A DNA stretch of 64,000 bases from Gluconacetobacter aggeris. GTDB taxonomy: Bacteria > Pseudomonadota > Alphaproteobacteria > Acetobacterales > Acetobacteraceae. A model generated the notes under the pieces. That model saw only the letters and a program-made list of their open reading frames with translations. It made no database searches and was not told the DNA's origin. Of this stretch, positions 29,912 through 39,595 are shown in pieces (within the stretch, counting starts at the first letter, position 1; the number at the start of each line of letters is the position of its first letter). The stretch spans positions 1-64,000 of the forward strand of contig NZ_JABEQD010000003.1 in the NCBI RefSeq assembly GCF_014174395.1. Reading direction: 5' to 3'. A program made the translations under genes and the position numbers.

Positions 29912-31057
29912 TTATCCGCGAACAGCCGCGACAATGCGCGCGACTTCCGCATCCGTCAGTTCGGGGTGAATGGGCAGGGCGAGAATACGGCAAGCCAGAT
30001 CTTCGGCAACAGGCAACGCCGTTCCATCATGGTGGCCCTGATATGCGGGCTGAAGGTGGAGCGGGCGCGGATAATAGATGGCCGAGGGCACGCCATACGC
30101 CTTCAGCCGATCCTGCAAGGCCGCGCGGGCGGCCTCGCTTTCGGCCAGCACGGCATAGACCGCCCACGCGCTCTGCGCGTCCGCCACCCGTGCCGGCGTG
30201 ACGACGGCCCCCTCCAGGCCCAGATCATAGGCCCGCGCGATCGCCTCGCGCCGCGCCAACTCGTCGTCGAACCCTTCCAGCTTCGCCAGCAGGATCGCCG
30301 CCTGGATTGTATCGAGCCGCCCGTTCATGCCCGTACGCAGCACTTCGTACCGCGTCTTGCCTTCGCCATGGGTGCGCAGCGAGCGGTACAGCTCCGCCCG
30401 CTCCGGGTCGTCGGTCAGGATCGCACCGCCATCGCCATAGCCGCCCAGCGGCTTGGATGGAAAGAAGGACAGGGTCGTCGCCGTGGCCTCGCGCCCCAGC
30501 TTGCGGCCCGACAGCGCCCCGCCGAACGACTGGGCGCAATCATCCATCAGGAACAGCCCCTCGCGCTCCGCGATCGCCCGCAATTCGGGCCAGGGCGCCG
30601 GCTGGCCGAACAGATCGACCCCCACGATCGCCCGCGGGCGCAACCGCCCGGCGGCGCGCACTTGCGCAATCCGCTGTTCCAGACTGGCCGGGTCGATCTG
30701 GAAGGTGCGGGGATCGACATCGACGAACACCGGCGTCGCATTCAGCAACAGCGGCACCTCCGCCGTCGCCGTATAGGTAAAGGCCGGCAGGAAGACGGCA
30801 TCCCCCGGCCCGATACCCTCGGCCATCATCACGATCTGGATCGCATCGGTGCCGGACGACACGCCGACGCATTCGCCCGCGCCGGCATAGGCCGCCAGGG
30901 CTTGCTCCAGTTCCGCCACTTCCGGCCCCATCACGAATCGGCAATGGGCCAATACCGTGTCGATTCGCCGCCGGATCGCATCGCCCAGCCGCGCCTGCTG
31001 CGCCGGCAGGTCGAGAAACGCGATGGGCGCAAGGCTGTCGGAAAACGGGGCAGTCAT
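29912..31057 (-). CDS. DegT/DnrJ/EryC1 sugar-nucleotide aminotransferase
   Basis: A 381-residue PLP enzyme of the sugar aminotransferase family. It shows SSGTDAIQI, DLFGQPAPW, DDCAQSFGG and SFFPSKPLGGYGDGG with the internal aldimine Lys. These enzymes aminate keto-sugar nucleotides. The ATG overlaps the WbpM-like stop by 4 bases, so the likely substrate is the 4-keto-6-deoxy sugar made by that protein, or a 3-keto sugar as for WbpE. It is probably cytoplasmic and feeds LPS or exopolysaccharide synthesis. Confidence 0.87.
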   Translation of the reverse strand: MTAPFSDSLAPIAFLDLPAQQARLGDAIRRRIDTVLAHCRFVMGPEVAELEQALAAYAGAGECVGVSSGTDAIQIVMMAEGIGPGDAVFLPAFTYTATAEVPLLLNATPVFVDVDPRTFQIDPASLEQRIAQVRAAGRLRPRAIVGVDLFGQPAPWPELRAIAEREGLFLMDDCAQSFGGALSGRKLGREATATTLSFFPSKPLGGYGDGGAILTDDPERAELYRSLRTHGEGKTRYEVLRTGMNGRLDTIQAAILLAKLEGFDDELARREAIARAYDLGLEGAVVTPARVADAQSAWAVYAVLAESEAARAALQDRLKAYGVPSAIYYPRPLHLQPAYQGHHDGTALPVAEDLACRILALPIHPELTDAEVARIVAAVRG

Positions 31058-33045
31058 GGATGTATCGTCCTTTCGGCGTCGGTCGGTTCCGATGTCGGTT
31101 CCGCCATCGTATCGTGCAGATCGCCTGTCGGGTTATGGGCGAATTCGGGAACGAGACCCTTGATCAGCGCAAGGACCGAGGACGCATCGCCACTGTGGCA
31201 GGTCGCCGCCAGCCGGTCGATGACCTGCCCCACCGCATGACGGTCCACGATGCGCGGCGTCGCCATGCGCAGGCCCGGATGGTCGGTTGCGGCCGGGGCC
31301 TCGCGCCCATGGAACAATTCCTCGAACAGTTTTTCGCCGGGACGCAGGCCGGTGAAATGGATCGGCACGTCGATCTGCGGACGCAGCCCGGCCAGACGGA
31401 TCATCTGCCGCGCCAGATCGACGATCTTGACCGGCTTGCCCATGTCCAGCACGAAAATCCCGCCATTGCGCAGCAGCGTGTCCGTCCCGCTTCCGGCCTG
31501 GTCGCGGATCGTGCCGCGCACGCTGGCCTGCAGGACCAGCCCCACGGCCTCGGACACCGTCATGAAATAACGCTGCATATCCGGATGGGTCACGGTCAGC
31601 GGACCGCCCCGCTCCAACTGGCGGCGAAACAGCGGCACGACCGATCCCGTCGACCCCAGCACATTGCCGAATCGCACGGTCACGCAGCGCATGGCATTGC
31701 CGCCCCCGCTTCGGGCCTCGACATCCAGCGCCTGGCAATACATCTCGGCCGCGCGCTTGGACGCCCCCATCAGGCTGGACGGGTTCACCGCCTTGTCGGT
31801 CGAGACCATGACCAGGGCAAGCGCCCCGTTGCGCGCCGCCGCATCGGCCACCACGCGGGTTCCGATCACGTTGGTCAGCACGCCCTCGCACGGATTGGCT
31901 TCCACCATCGGCACATGCTTCAGGGCCGCGGCGTGAAAGACCAGTTCCGGCCGATAGAGGGCACAGATCTCCTCCATCCGGTCGCGATCACGGATATCGG
32001 CCAGGATCGCCTCGCGCCGGATGGCAGGCGCCCGCTCGGACAGTTCGAGGTCGATCTGCCACAGGGCAAACTCCCCATGATCCAGCAACAGCAGATGCCC
32101 GGGCGCATATCCCGCGATCTGCCGGGCCAGTTCCGACCCGATCGATCCCCCGGCCCCCGTCACCAGGATCGTGCGCCCGCCCAGCAGGGCCGCCATCCCC
32201 TCCCGGTCCAGGTCCACCTGCGGCCGGTTCAGCAGGTCCTCGATCGCGATCGGCCGCAGTTCCAGGCGCGCGGCCGGGGTCAGTTCGGTCAGGTCCGGCG
32301 CCCGCTGGACGGACAGGCCCCGCTGCTCGGCCGATGTCAGGACCCGCGCCAGTTCCTCACCCCGGAATTCGGCATCGGTCACAATCAGCAGGTCGGGCCA
32401 GTCCCTCCCGCCACGGGCGCGGTCCAGGATATCGTCCATGGTCCGCACATGGCCCAGAATGGGCACGCCATGGATTCTGCGCCCCGTCTGCCGCCGCCCC
32501 CCGGTCATGATGCCCGCAACCCGGAACGCCGCATGCGGCGCGCGCTCGATGGCGCGGATGAACAGGTCGGCGGACTGATCGGACCCGATCAGCACCACCT
32601 GGCAGGACGGATACCGCCGCGTCGCATGCCGGCAGGACAGGCGGTAGACGATCCGCAACCCGCCCAGCGACACCAGCAGCACCAGGGCATGGATGAACGG
32701 AAAGGCCGGGGTGGGAATCGGAAAGCCGGTGGCATAGAGGCCCAGCGAGAACAGGAGGGCGCTCGCCGCCGACGCCCCGGCGATCCCCAGCAGGTCATCC
32801 ACCCCGGAAAAACGCCAATATTGCTGCTGGACGCGGAATGGCAGGCTGCTGAGCACCAGCGTGATCGCGCCACCCGCGATGAACCACAGCGGATGCAGCA
32901 GGCCGCCACCAGGGTCGGCCAGCCAGCGGGCCAGCGGAGCCGAGAGCGCGGCAAGCCCTCCATCCAGCATCACGTTGACGGCGATTCGGTTGACCGGACG
33001 CCGCCAGTCGGCGGGCTCGTCGGGGTCAGGACGTTGCGAAGCCAT
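31054..33045 (-). CDS. Membrane-bound UDP-sugar 4,6-dehydratase (WbpM/CapD-like)
   Basis: A 663-residue protein matching WbpM in length. Residues 1-150 hold four membrane helices; a CoA-binding-like Rossmann region follows; from about 290 there is an SDR domain with GAGGSIGSELARQI. The active site reads MVSTDKAVNPSSLMGASKRAAE, where Met replaces the usual Tyr, as in the WbpM/PglF group. It converts UDP-GlcNAc to the 4-keto-6-deoxy form at the membrane. The ATG at 33045 is preferred; an ATG at 33057 is possible. It is divergent from the WbpL-like gene. Confidence 0.88.
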   Translation of the reverse strand: MASQRPDPDEPADWRRPVNRIAVNVMLDGGLAALSAPLARWLADPGGGLLHPLWFIAGGAITLVLSSLPFRVQQQYWRFSGVDDLLGIAGASAASALLFSLGLYATGFPIPTPAFPFIHALVLLVSLGGLRIVYRLSCRHATRRYPSCQVVLIGSDQSADLFIRAIERAPHAAFRVAGIMTGGRRQTGRRIHGVPILGHVRTMDDILDRARGGRDWPDLLIVTDAEFRGEELARVLTSAEQRGLSVQRAPDLTELTPAARLELRPIAIEDLLNRPQVDLDREGMAALLGGRTILVTGAGGSIGSELARQIAGYAPGHLLLLDHGEFALWQIDLELSERAPAIRREAILADIRDRDRMEEICALYRPELVFHAAALKHVPMVEANPCEGVLTNVIGTRVVADAAARNGALALVMVSTDKAVNPSSLMGASKRAAEMYCQALDVEARSGGGNAMRCVTVRFGNVLGSTGSVVPLFRRQLERGGPLTVTHPDMQRYFMTVSEAVGLVLQASVRGTIRDQAGSGTDTLLRNGGIFVLDMGKPVKIVDLARQMIRLAGLRPQIDVPIHFTGLRPGEKLFEELFHGREAPAATDHPGLRMATPRIVDRHAVGQVIDRLAATCHSGDASSVLALIKGLVPEFAHNPTGDLHDTMAEPTSEPTDAERTIHP

Positions 33046-33118
33046 TATCCCAACCATATAGCCCAGCCCATTCCATGCTAGAAGGAGCCATGACGACAAA
33101 ACATCGCGGCAGCCGGTC

Positions 33119-34135
33119 GTGATCGCCCTCTTCCCGTTCCTGCTGTTCGCCACCTGGATCACCGCCGGCCTCGCCGTCGCGGCGACGATCCGCCTGGGCG
33201 TCATGGACCATCCGGGACATCGCAGTTCCCACACAAGGCCCACGCCCAAGGGCGGGGGCATCGGCATCGTGGGGGCATTCATATTGGCGGTGCCCGTCGG
33301 GCGCGTGCTCCATGGCATGACGCCGCTGGACCTGCCCGTCGCCGCCCTGCTGGCCGCGACACTCCTGCTGGGCGCGATTTCCTGGCTGGACGATGTCTAT
33401 CAATGGTCCCCCCTCGTCAAACTGGGGGCGCAGATCGCGGCGGCTGTCATGGTGGCCATGACATTGCCGATTCCCCCAGGCCTTCCCGCCATCCTGCCCA
33501 CGCCCCTGGCCTTTCCAGCCTGGTGGGTCCTGGCGGTCTCGGCCCTGGTTTTCACGACCAATGCGGTCAACTTCATGGACGGGCTGAACGGGCTGGTATC
33601 GGGGTCCGTCATGCTGGCCTGCCTCGTCCTCGGTGCCCTGGCGACAGGCACGCCCCTCGGGACCATGGCCCTTCTGCTGGCGGCGGCGCTGGCAGGCTTC
33701 CTGCCGTTCAATTTCCCATCGGCCCGCATCTTCATGGGCGATGTCGGCAGCCAGCCCTGCGGGCTGCTGGTGGGCGCGTTCGCGCTGACCTGCGCAAGCC
33801 ACCCGGGCATGACCGCATGGTACGTGGTTCCCATGCTGCTGGGCGGATTGATCTACGATGTCCTGTATACGCTTGTCCGCCGCTGGCGGAACGGTGCCCG
33901 CCTGATGGAAGGCCATCGCGAACATCTCTACCAGCGTGCAACGCAGAGCGGCCTCTCGCCGGTTGCCGTCACCCTTGTCCACTGGTCATTCGTCCTGTGG
34001 GGAGGAATGGCGGCATACGCCGTGCTTCACGGCATCATGGGGGTGGCGGCAGGCCTGATGGCCGTCCTGCTGCCGCAACTGCTCTGGAGCGCCTTCGTCG
34101 AACGACGCATGAAGCAGCCGACCCGCACCGCCTGA
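33119..34135 (+). CDS. Undecaprenyl-phosphate sugar-1-phosphate transferase (WecA/WbpL-like, GT family 4)
   Basis: A 338-residue polytopic protein of the MraY/WecA superfamily with about 10 helices. Motifs are HSSHTRPTPKGGG, LDDVYQWSP, NAVNFMDGLNGL and RIFMGDVGS, plus the cytoplasmic EGHREHLYQR loop. Such enzymes move an N-acetylated sugar-1-phosphate from UDP to undecaprenyl phosphate, starting O-antigen or exopolysaccharide repeat units. It begins at a GTG and is transcribed away from the dehydratase and aminotransferase. As in the WbpL/WbpM pair, it probably uses their product. Confidence 0.87.
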   Translation: MIALFPFLLFATWITAGLAVAATIRLGVMDHPGHRSSHTRPTPKGGGIGIVGAFILAVPVGRVLHGMTPLDLPVAALLAATLLLGAISWLDDVYQWSPLVKLGAQIAAAVMVAMTLPIPPGLPAILPTPLAFPAWWVLAVSALVFTTNAVNFMDGLNGLVSGSVMLACLVLGALATGTPLGTMALLLAAALAGFLPFNFPSARIFMGDVGSQPCGLLVGAFALTCASHPGMTAWYVVPMLLGGLIYDVLYTLVRRWRNGARLMEGHREHLYQRATQSGLSPVAVTLVHWSFVLWGGMAAYAVLHGIMGVAAGLMAVLLPQLLWSAFVERRMKQPTRTA

Positions 34136-34166
34136 ACGATGACCCGGATCGGCTGCGGCAGACCCG

Positions 34167-34631
34167 TCAGCGGGTCAGCGTCAGTTCCAGCCCCTGGGCG
34201 GCGCCCGCCAGCCGCGCACCCTGCGAGATCGTGTCGATCTTGATCGTCACGCCATTGCCGTTATGCAGCAGGCTGCCACCCACACCGCTGCCCAGCGTAG
34301 CCTCGCCATTGCCGGCCACGTAGGTACCGTCGAAATCGTGCAGGTGCTTCAGGTTATAGACGGTGCCGGTGCCTTCGACCTTCGAATATCCGACCGCGGC
34401 GATCGACCCGCCCTTGATGGTGAAATGATAGGTATGGTGGCCGTAGGTCAGCGTTCCCGTGCCCCACGTCCAGCCAATGCCGACATCGGCGGATTTGGCA
34501 ACCAGCCGGATACGCCCGACAGGCGTACCCAGTTCGTCGGCGGCACGGGCAGTCACCGGGCCAGAAAGGGACGTCGTCAGAAACGGAACGGCGAGAGCGG
34601 CCACGGCAACGATACGCGATGCCATATGCAT
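34167..34631 (-). CDS. Small secreted protein of unknown function
   Basis: A 154-residue protein with a clear signal peptide (about 30 residues, cut near ARA-ADE). The mature part is rich in Gly and Thr and looks like a beta-rich, possibly lipid- or envelope-binding domain, with the stretches TLTYGHHTYHFTIKGG and VYNLKHLHDFDGTY. It resembles small exported proteins common in Acetobacteraceae and Burkholderia, but I cannot name the family. AAGGAG lies 7 bases before the ATG. It is convergent with the WbpL-like gene and probably has its own promoter. Confidence 0.72.
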   Translation of the reverse strand: MHMASRIVAVAALAVPFLTTSLSGPVTARAADELGTPVGRIRLVAKSADVGIGWTWGTGTLTYGHHTYHFTIKGGSIAAVGYSKVEGTGTVYNLKHLHDFDGTYVAGNGEATLGSGVGGSLLHNGNGVTIKIDTISQGARLAGAAQGLELTLTR

Positions 34632-34788
34632 GATCTTTCTCCTTCGGTCTGTCCCGATCGGCTGAATCGACGTGCATGGGGAATCGGCACCCTATGGGCG
34701 CGCGCAGGCACGCCATGGGCGGACCATCGGTCACGCCTGGCTATCGGCCCGCTCGTCCGATCGGTCTGTCGTCTTCCAGAATGGAAAT

Positions 34789-34814
34789 GACGGCTGCCCG
34801 GACGGGCAGCCGTC
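34789..34814 (-). terminator. Terminator-like hairpin downstream of the MarR gene
   Basis: GACGGCTGCCCG and CGGGCAGCCGTC form perfect 12-base arms with a 2-base centre. On the minus strand a modest T-rich tract (TCATTT) follows. It lies 10 bases past the MarR stop. Confidence 0.65.
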
Positions 34815-34823
34815 CCGGCGAAT

Positions 34824-35231
34824 TCAGCCGGCGGCGCGGCGCGGCGCGCGCTCTTCGCGCACGATCTTGGCCGTGCGCCCGGTCGCCGGCACGCCAGCGG
34901 CCTCACCCATGATCGAGCGCAGTTCGCGCAGATAGGCCGAGCCCTTCAGCGTGCGCTGCACCAGCACCGAACGGCGATCCATCGGGTCCACCTTGCGGCG
35001 GGCCAGATCCAGTTCGCCGAGCCGGTCGAGCGCACGGGTGATGGCGGGCTTGGACACGTTCAGCGCCGCCGCGAGGCCACGGACAGTATGCGCCCCTTCC
35101 TCGAGATAGCAGGTGAGGAAGACGCCAAGCTGGCGGGCCGACAGATCGGGCCCGTCCCGGCGCACCATCGCAACGACGGTGTCGCGCAGCGTGTTGACCA
35201 ACTGGTCGGTGGTCGATGAGTTCTGAGCCAT
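34824..35231 (-). CDS. MarR-family transcriptional regulator
   Basis: A 135-residue MarR-type winged-helix protein. The recognition region is VRGLAAALNVSKPAITRALDRL (residues about 51-72) followed by the wing DPMDRRSVLVQRT. The tail is basic. Similar short MarR proteins occur upstream of aminopeptidase and stress genes in alphaproteobacteria, but no target is evident. A near-palindrome at 35313-35340 upstream of the start is a candidate operator. The adjacent leucyl aminopeptidase, upstream on the same strand, ends 160 bases away. Confidence 0.85.
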   Translation of the reverse strand: MAQNSSTTDQLVNTLRDTVVAMVRRDGPDLSARQLGVFLTCYLEEGAHTVRGLAAALNVSKPAITRALDRLGELDLARRKVDPMDRRSVLVQRTLKGSAYLRELRSIMGEAAGVPATGRTAKIVREERAPRRAAG

Positions 35232-35312
35232 AGTGAAAAAGCCTTTCCCGAGGAGGTCGGCAACGCCCCCAAAAAGTTTTGCCGCCAGCGTTCCCGCTCA
35301 GGGCCGACGGTC

Positions 35313-35340
35313 ATTCCAGAACCGTATATAGTTTCAGAAT
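35313..35340. promoter_or_regulatory. Candidate MarR operator
   Basis: ATTCCAGAAC at 35313-35322 and GTTTCAGAAT at 35331-35340 are inverted copies with 7 of 10 positions matching, flanking an AT-rich centre (CGTATATA). The site lies about 80-110 bases upstream of the MarR start, in the only AT-rich part of the gap. Binding is inferred. Confidence 0.35.
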
Positions 35341-35391
35341 GCGGCAGATATAAGCCCAGGGAACGGGAATAGTTCGATCCTTGTCATTATT

Positions 35392-36816
35392 TCACGATTG
35401 CGATTTGTCCCTTACATGAAGGATCGGCAACAAAGCTGCGTACACAGCCCGCAAAACCGGGATTTCCCCTCCTTCCGGCCGGCCGGAACGGTAATGATCG
35501 TTCCATGCATACAGATCGATATGTGCCCAGCGCACGCCTGTTTTGATGAATTTTTTTAAAAAGAGAGCCGCCGTAAGCGATCCGGCCATGGGTTTTGCCG
35601 ACACATTGTTCATATCGGCCACCGGACTCCGCAGCCACGAGGCATAATCATCCCATAGCGGCAGGCGCCACAGCGGATCGCCGCACCCCTCTCCGGCCTC
35701 CAGGATCGCCTGCGCGACCCGATCGTCATTGCTGAACAGCGCCGGCAGGTCGGGCCCCAGCGCCACCCGGGCCGCGCCCGTCAGGGTGGCGGCGTCGATC
35801 AGCAGATCCGGGTCGGCATCGCCGGCCTCGGTCAGCAGGTCGCACAGCACCAGCCGGCCTTCCGCATCCGTATTGCCGATCTCCACCGTCTGCCCGGATC
35901 GCGTGACCACGACATCCGACGGGCGCATGGCGGTGCCCGAGATGCTGTTTTCGACGCATCCCAGGCGAAGCTCCAGGCGGATGGGCAGGTCCCGCACCAT
36001 CACCAGCCGGGCCAGGGCCAGCATGACGGCAGCCCCGCCCATGTCCTTCTTCATGCGCAGCATCCCCGCCGCCGGCTTGATGTCATAGCCGCCGGTGTCG
36101 AAGCACACGCCCTTGCCGACCAGTGACAGCAACGGTGCCTTCGGGCCGGCCCGGCTGCCCTCCCAGCGGGCGACGACCACTTTCGGGGCGCGCGCCGACC
36201 CGGCCCCGACATGGGCCACGGTCGGATAGACCCGCGCCAGCTTCCGCCCCTTCACGATCTCCAGCCGTGCGCCCAGCGGCTCCAGCATGCCGCAGGCGGC
36301 ATCGGCCAGTTCGGCCGGCCCCATCAGGTTGGGGGGCGCGTTGATCAGGTCCCGCCCCAGCCGAATCGCATGCGCGACCTCCGCCCCCGCCGCACCACCC
36401 GCCGGCACGACCAGGCGCGCAATGTCCCGGCCTGGCGAGGCCGCACGGCCGAACGCGGGCATGCGATAGGCCCCGAGGCAGAATCCCAGGACCGCCGTGT
36501 CCGGGGCAATGCCATCAGGCAGCACGATCTTCCACGCCCCCGCCGGCAGGCTGCCCGCCAGCGTGCCGAACTGAAACGGGTCGGCCCCCGCCCGTACGCC
36601 CAGCACCGCCGCGGCCACACCATCCTTGCCCGGCACCAGCCCCAGTTCCCCGATCTGCCCCCGAAAACCCGACTCGCGAAGGAAGGCAGCACCCGACTCA
36701 CCGACTCGTTCCACCAGGGTCCCGAGATCGGCCTGGGTGATCGCGTGGATCACACGGACGCCACTGCCTCGCCCCCGTGTGGACGGCAACAGGCAGGGGA
36801 ATTCTTCAATGGACAT
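35392..36816 (-). CDS. Leucyl aminopeptidase family protein (M17)
   Basis: A 474-residue M17 metallo-aminopeptidase. Metal and substrate residues are visible in LVGKGVCFDTGGYDIKP, MKKDMGGAA and the signature NTDAEGRL. The N-terminal 150 residues form the divergent regulatory domain. It cleaves N-terminal residues from peptides in the cytoplasm. The ATG at 36816 is chosen because upstream frame sequence overlaps the divergent promoter region. It is divergent from the Suv3-like helicase gene. Confidence 0.9.
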   Translation of the reverse strand: MSIEEFPCLLPSTRGRGSGVRVIHAITQADLGTLVERVGESGAAFLRESGFRGQIGELGLVPGKDGVAAAVLGVRAGADPFQFGTLAGSLPAGAWKIVLPDGIAPDTAVLGFCLGAYRMPAFGRAASPGRDIARLVVPAGGAAGAEVAHAIRLGRDLINAPPNLMGPAELADAACGMLEPLGARLEIVKGRKLARVYPTVAHVGAGSARAPKVVVARWEGSRAGPKAPLLSLVGKGVCFDTGGYDIKPAAGMLRMKKDMGGAAVMLALARLVMVRDLPIRLELRLGCVENSISGTAMRPSDVVVTRSGQTVEIGNTDAEGRLVLCDLLTEAGDADPDLLIDAATLTGAARVALGPDLPALFSNDDRVAQAILEAGEGCGDPLWRLPLWDDYASWLRSPVADMNNVSAKPMAGSLTAALFLKKFIKTGVRWAHIDLYAWNDHYRSGRPEGGEIPVLRAVYAALLPILHVRDKSQS

Positions 36817-36949
36817 CAGCGGCCTCCGCGATCCGAACACCGCCAGCGTGCGTCCTGCCCGCGGGCAACGCAACCGGTCAGTACCTTATTCTACAATCGT
36901 GACGCGGGTTTTGCTTGCAATCCGCCCGGGGTCATCTGAGCATGGCACC

Positions 36950-39595
36950 ATGATGGGTGCATCCCCGGGGGCCGGGTCCCCCAGTGCCGCGCGACACGCT
37001 CTCCATCCTGCGAATGCCAGGAGAATCAGGGCCGTCCTCGGCCCGACCAATACGGGCAAGACCCACCTGGCCATCGAGCGCCTGCTGGCCCATTCCAGCG
37101 GCATCATCGGCTTCCCCCTGCGCCTGCTGGCCCGCGAGAATTACGAGCGCATGGTCGCCGCGAAAGGCGCCGGCGCGGTCGCGCTGATCACGGGCGAGGA
37201 AAAGATCGTCCCACCAAACGCCCGCTGGTTCTCCTGCACCGTCGAGGCCATGCCTTTGGACCAGCGCGCGGAATTCGTCGCAGTCGACGAAATCCAGCTC
37301 TGCGCCGATCCCGACCGGGGCCATATCTTTACCGACCGGCTGCTGCATGCGCGCGGCATGGTGGAAACCATGTTCCTGGGGGCGGAAACAATCCGCCCGC
37401 TGCTGCGCCGTCTGGTGCCGGGGATCGAAATCGACACCCGCCCCCGCCTCTCCAGCCTCACGCATCTGGGTGCCTGCAAGCTGACACGCCTGCCCCCCCG
37501 CTCCGCGATCGTCGCCTTCTCGGCAACCGAAGTCTATGCGATCGCCGAGCTGATCCGGCGCCGGCGCGGAGGATGCGCCGTCGTCATGGGGCAGCTCTCC
37601 CCGCGCACCCGCAACGCCCAGGTCGCGCTGTATCAGGAACGCGAGGTCGATTACCTGGTCGCGACCGACGCCATCGGCATGGGCCTGAACATGGACGTCA
37701 ACCATGTCGCCTTCGCCGGCCTGTCGAAATTCGACGGCATGCGGGCCCGGCGGCTCTTCCCCGCCGAAATCGCCCAGATCGCCGGCCGGGCCGGACGCGG
37801 CATGCGCGACGGTACCTTCGGCACCGCCGGCACCTGCCCCCCTTTGTCGGAGGAGGTGGTCGAGGCGGTCGAAACCCACCGTTTCGATCCGATCGAGCGC
37901 CTGTTCTGGCGCAACAGCGATCTGGATTTCTCCAATCCCGAGGCCCTGCTGGCCAGCCTGAGCCGCCCCCCGCCCTTGGTGGGACTGACCGCCGGCAACG
38001 AGGCGACCGACGTGCTGACCCTCAGCAGCCTGGCGGCAGTGCCGGACATCCGCAACCTCGTCCGCTCGTCACGCGCCACCCGGCTGTTGTGGGAGGCCTG
38101 CCAGATCCCCGATTTCCGCAAGCTGGGCGACGAGAGCCACACCAGGCTCTGCGCGCGGATCTTCACCCATGTCATGCGCGACCAGCATGTGCCCGAATCC
38201 TGGATGGAGGCGCAGATCGGGGGCTTCACCCGGATCGACGGCGATATCGATTCCCTCATGCACCGCCTCTCGGGCATCCGCGTCTGTGCCTATATCGCCG
38301 CCCGCCGGGACTGGGTGCGCAACGCCCCCCACTGGCAGGAACGCACCCGCGCGGTCGAGGACCAGTTGTCGGACGCGCTGCACGAGCGGCTGACCGCACG
38401 CTTCGTCGATCGCCGCGCCGCCTCCCTGATCCGCCGCCTGGACGAATCCGCCGAGGAAGATCTGCTCTCCGCCGTCACCGCCCAGGGCGAGGTCGTGGTG
38501 GAAGGCCATCCGGTGGGACGGGTGGCGGGCCTGGACCTGGTGGCGGATTCCGCCTCCGCCCTGCCCGACCAGCGCCTGCTGCTGCGCGCCGCCCGCCGCG
38601 CCCTGCGGACCGAGATCCCCCGACGCGTCCAGGCGCTCACGCAGGCGCCGGACGACGCCTTCGCGTTTTCGGCCGATGGACGCTTCGTCGAATGGGATGG
38701 CGGCATGGTCGCGCGCCTGCGCGGCGGCGACCATCTGCTCCGGCCGCGCATCGACGTCATGGACAATTCCTTTCTCGACGGCGCGCAGAAGGAACGCATC
38801 CGGGCCCACCTGGCACAATGGCTGGACCGCCAGGTGCGCGAGGCGATGGCCCCCCTGTTCGCCGCCCGCGCCGCCGTGGAGGCGGACCCGACGTTGCGCG
38901 GCATCCTGCACCGGCTGGAAGAACAGGGCGGCGTTGTGGCCGACAGCCTGTCCGTGCCCCCTGCCCTCCGTGCCCGCCTCAAGGATTTGGGCGTGCGCAT
39001 CGGCCGGCATGCGGTGCTGATGCCCGCCCTGCTGCGGCCCCATGCCATGCGCCTGCGGGCGATCCTGCTGGCCGCGCGCACCGGGCGAAAACTGCCCGAC
39101 CTTCCGCCCCCCGGCGCGGTCTCGGTCCCCGCCGACGGCCCGCATGACGGCATCCTGGCGCAGCTAGGATGGATCGCCGCCGGCCCGGTGCGCCTGCGCC
39201 TCGATATTGCCGAGAAACTGTCCGGCGAACTGCGCTGGCGGGCCCGCAACGGCCCGGTGCCCCTGCCCGACGGATTGCCGTCGCGCCTGGGTGTCCGGCC
39301 GGAAATGGTGGCGGCCATCCTCAAGGCCCTGGATATTCCCGTCCGCGCCGCCCGCCCGCTGGGCGCCAGCGAATACGGCCCGGCCGCCCCGGCCATGCTG
39401 GCGGTGACGCAGGATGCACGACGCCGCCAACGGCACCGGACGGCTCCCGCCCCCCATGACGGTCCACCTCGCCCGTCCGGAAAGGCGAAGGGCCAGGCAG
39501 CAAAACCCACCCGCCCCATCTCCCCTCGGGCTGCGCATGCCGTCCCGGAGGGCCCGTTCGCGGCACTGGCCGTGCTGAAATCCCCACGCCGATGA
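36950..39595 (+). CDS. Suv3/MgpS-like ATP-dependent RNA helicase
   Basis: An 881-residue superfamily 2 helicase. Motif I is GPTNTGKTHLA, motif II DEIQL, motif III VAFSATE, and the second RecA domain has VATDAIGMGLNMDV and QIAGRAGRG. The long C-terminal region is typical of the alphaproteobacterial Suv3/MgpS group; the last 80 residues are basic and disordered. It likely remodels structured RNA. The ATG at 36950 (or 36953) is used; the frame stays open upstream but overlaps the divergent pepA gene. Its stop overlaps the S4 gene (ATGA), and the helicase-S4-ferredoxin order is conserved in alphaproteobacteria. Confidence 0.87.
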   Translation: MMGASPGAGSPSAARHALHPANARRIRAVLGPTNTGKTHLAIERLLAHSSGIIGFPLRLLARENYERMVAAKGAGAVALITGEEKIVPPNARWFSCTVEAMPLDQRAEFVAVDEIQLCADPDRGHIFTDRLLHARGMVETMFLGAETIRPLLRRLVPGIEIDTRPRLSSLTHLGACKLTRLPPRSAIVAFSATEVYAIAELIRRRRGGCAVVMGQLSPRTRNAQVALYQEREVDYLVATDAIGMGLNMDVNHVAFAGLSKFDGMRARRLFPAEIAQIAGRAGRGMRDGTFGTAGTCPPLSEEVVEAVETHRFDPIERLFWRNSDLDFSNPEALLASLSRPPPLVGLTAGNEATDVLTLSSLAAVPDIRNLVRSSRATRLLWEACQIPDFRKLGDESHTRLCARIFTHVMRDQHVPESWMEAQIGGFTRIDGDIDSLMHRLSGIRVCAYIAARRDWVRNAPHWQERTRAVEDQLSDALHERLTARFVDRRAASLIRRLDESAEEDLLSAVTAQGEVVVEGHPVGRVAGLDLVADSASALPDQRLLLRAARRALRTEIPRRVQALTQAPDDAFAFSADGRFVEWDGGMVARLRGGDHLLRPRIDVMDNSFLDGAQKERIRAHLAQWLDRQVREAMAPLFAARAAVEADPTLRGILHRLEEQGGVVADSLSVPPALRARLKDLGVRIGRHAVLMPALLRPHAMRLRAILLAARTGRKLPDLPPPGAVSVPADGPHDGILAQLGWIAAGPVRLRLDIAEKLSGELRWRARNGPVPLPDGLPSRLGVRPEMVAAILKALDIPVRAARPLGASEYGPAAPAMLAVTQDARRRQRHRTAPAPHDGPPRPSGKAKGQAAKPTRPISPRAAHAVPEGPFAALAVLKSPRR

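Noticed and set aside
36626-36949. Upstream extension of the Suv3-like helicase frame
   Set aside because: It overlaps the divergent aminopeptidase gene, and the added residues show no helicase-family similarity.
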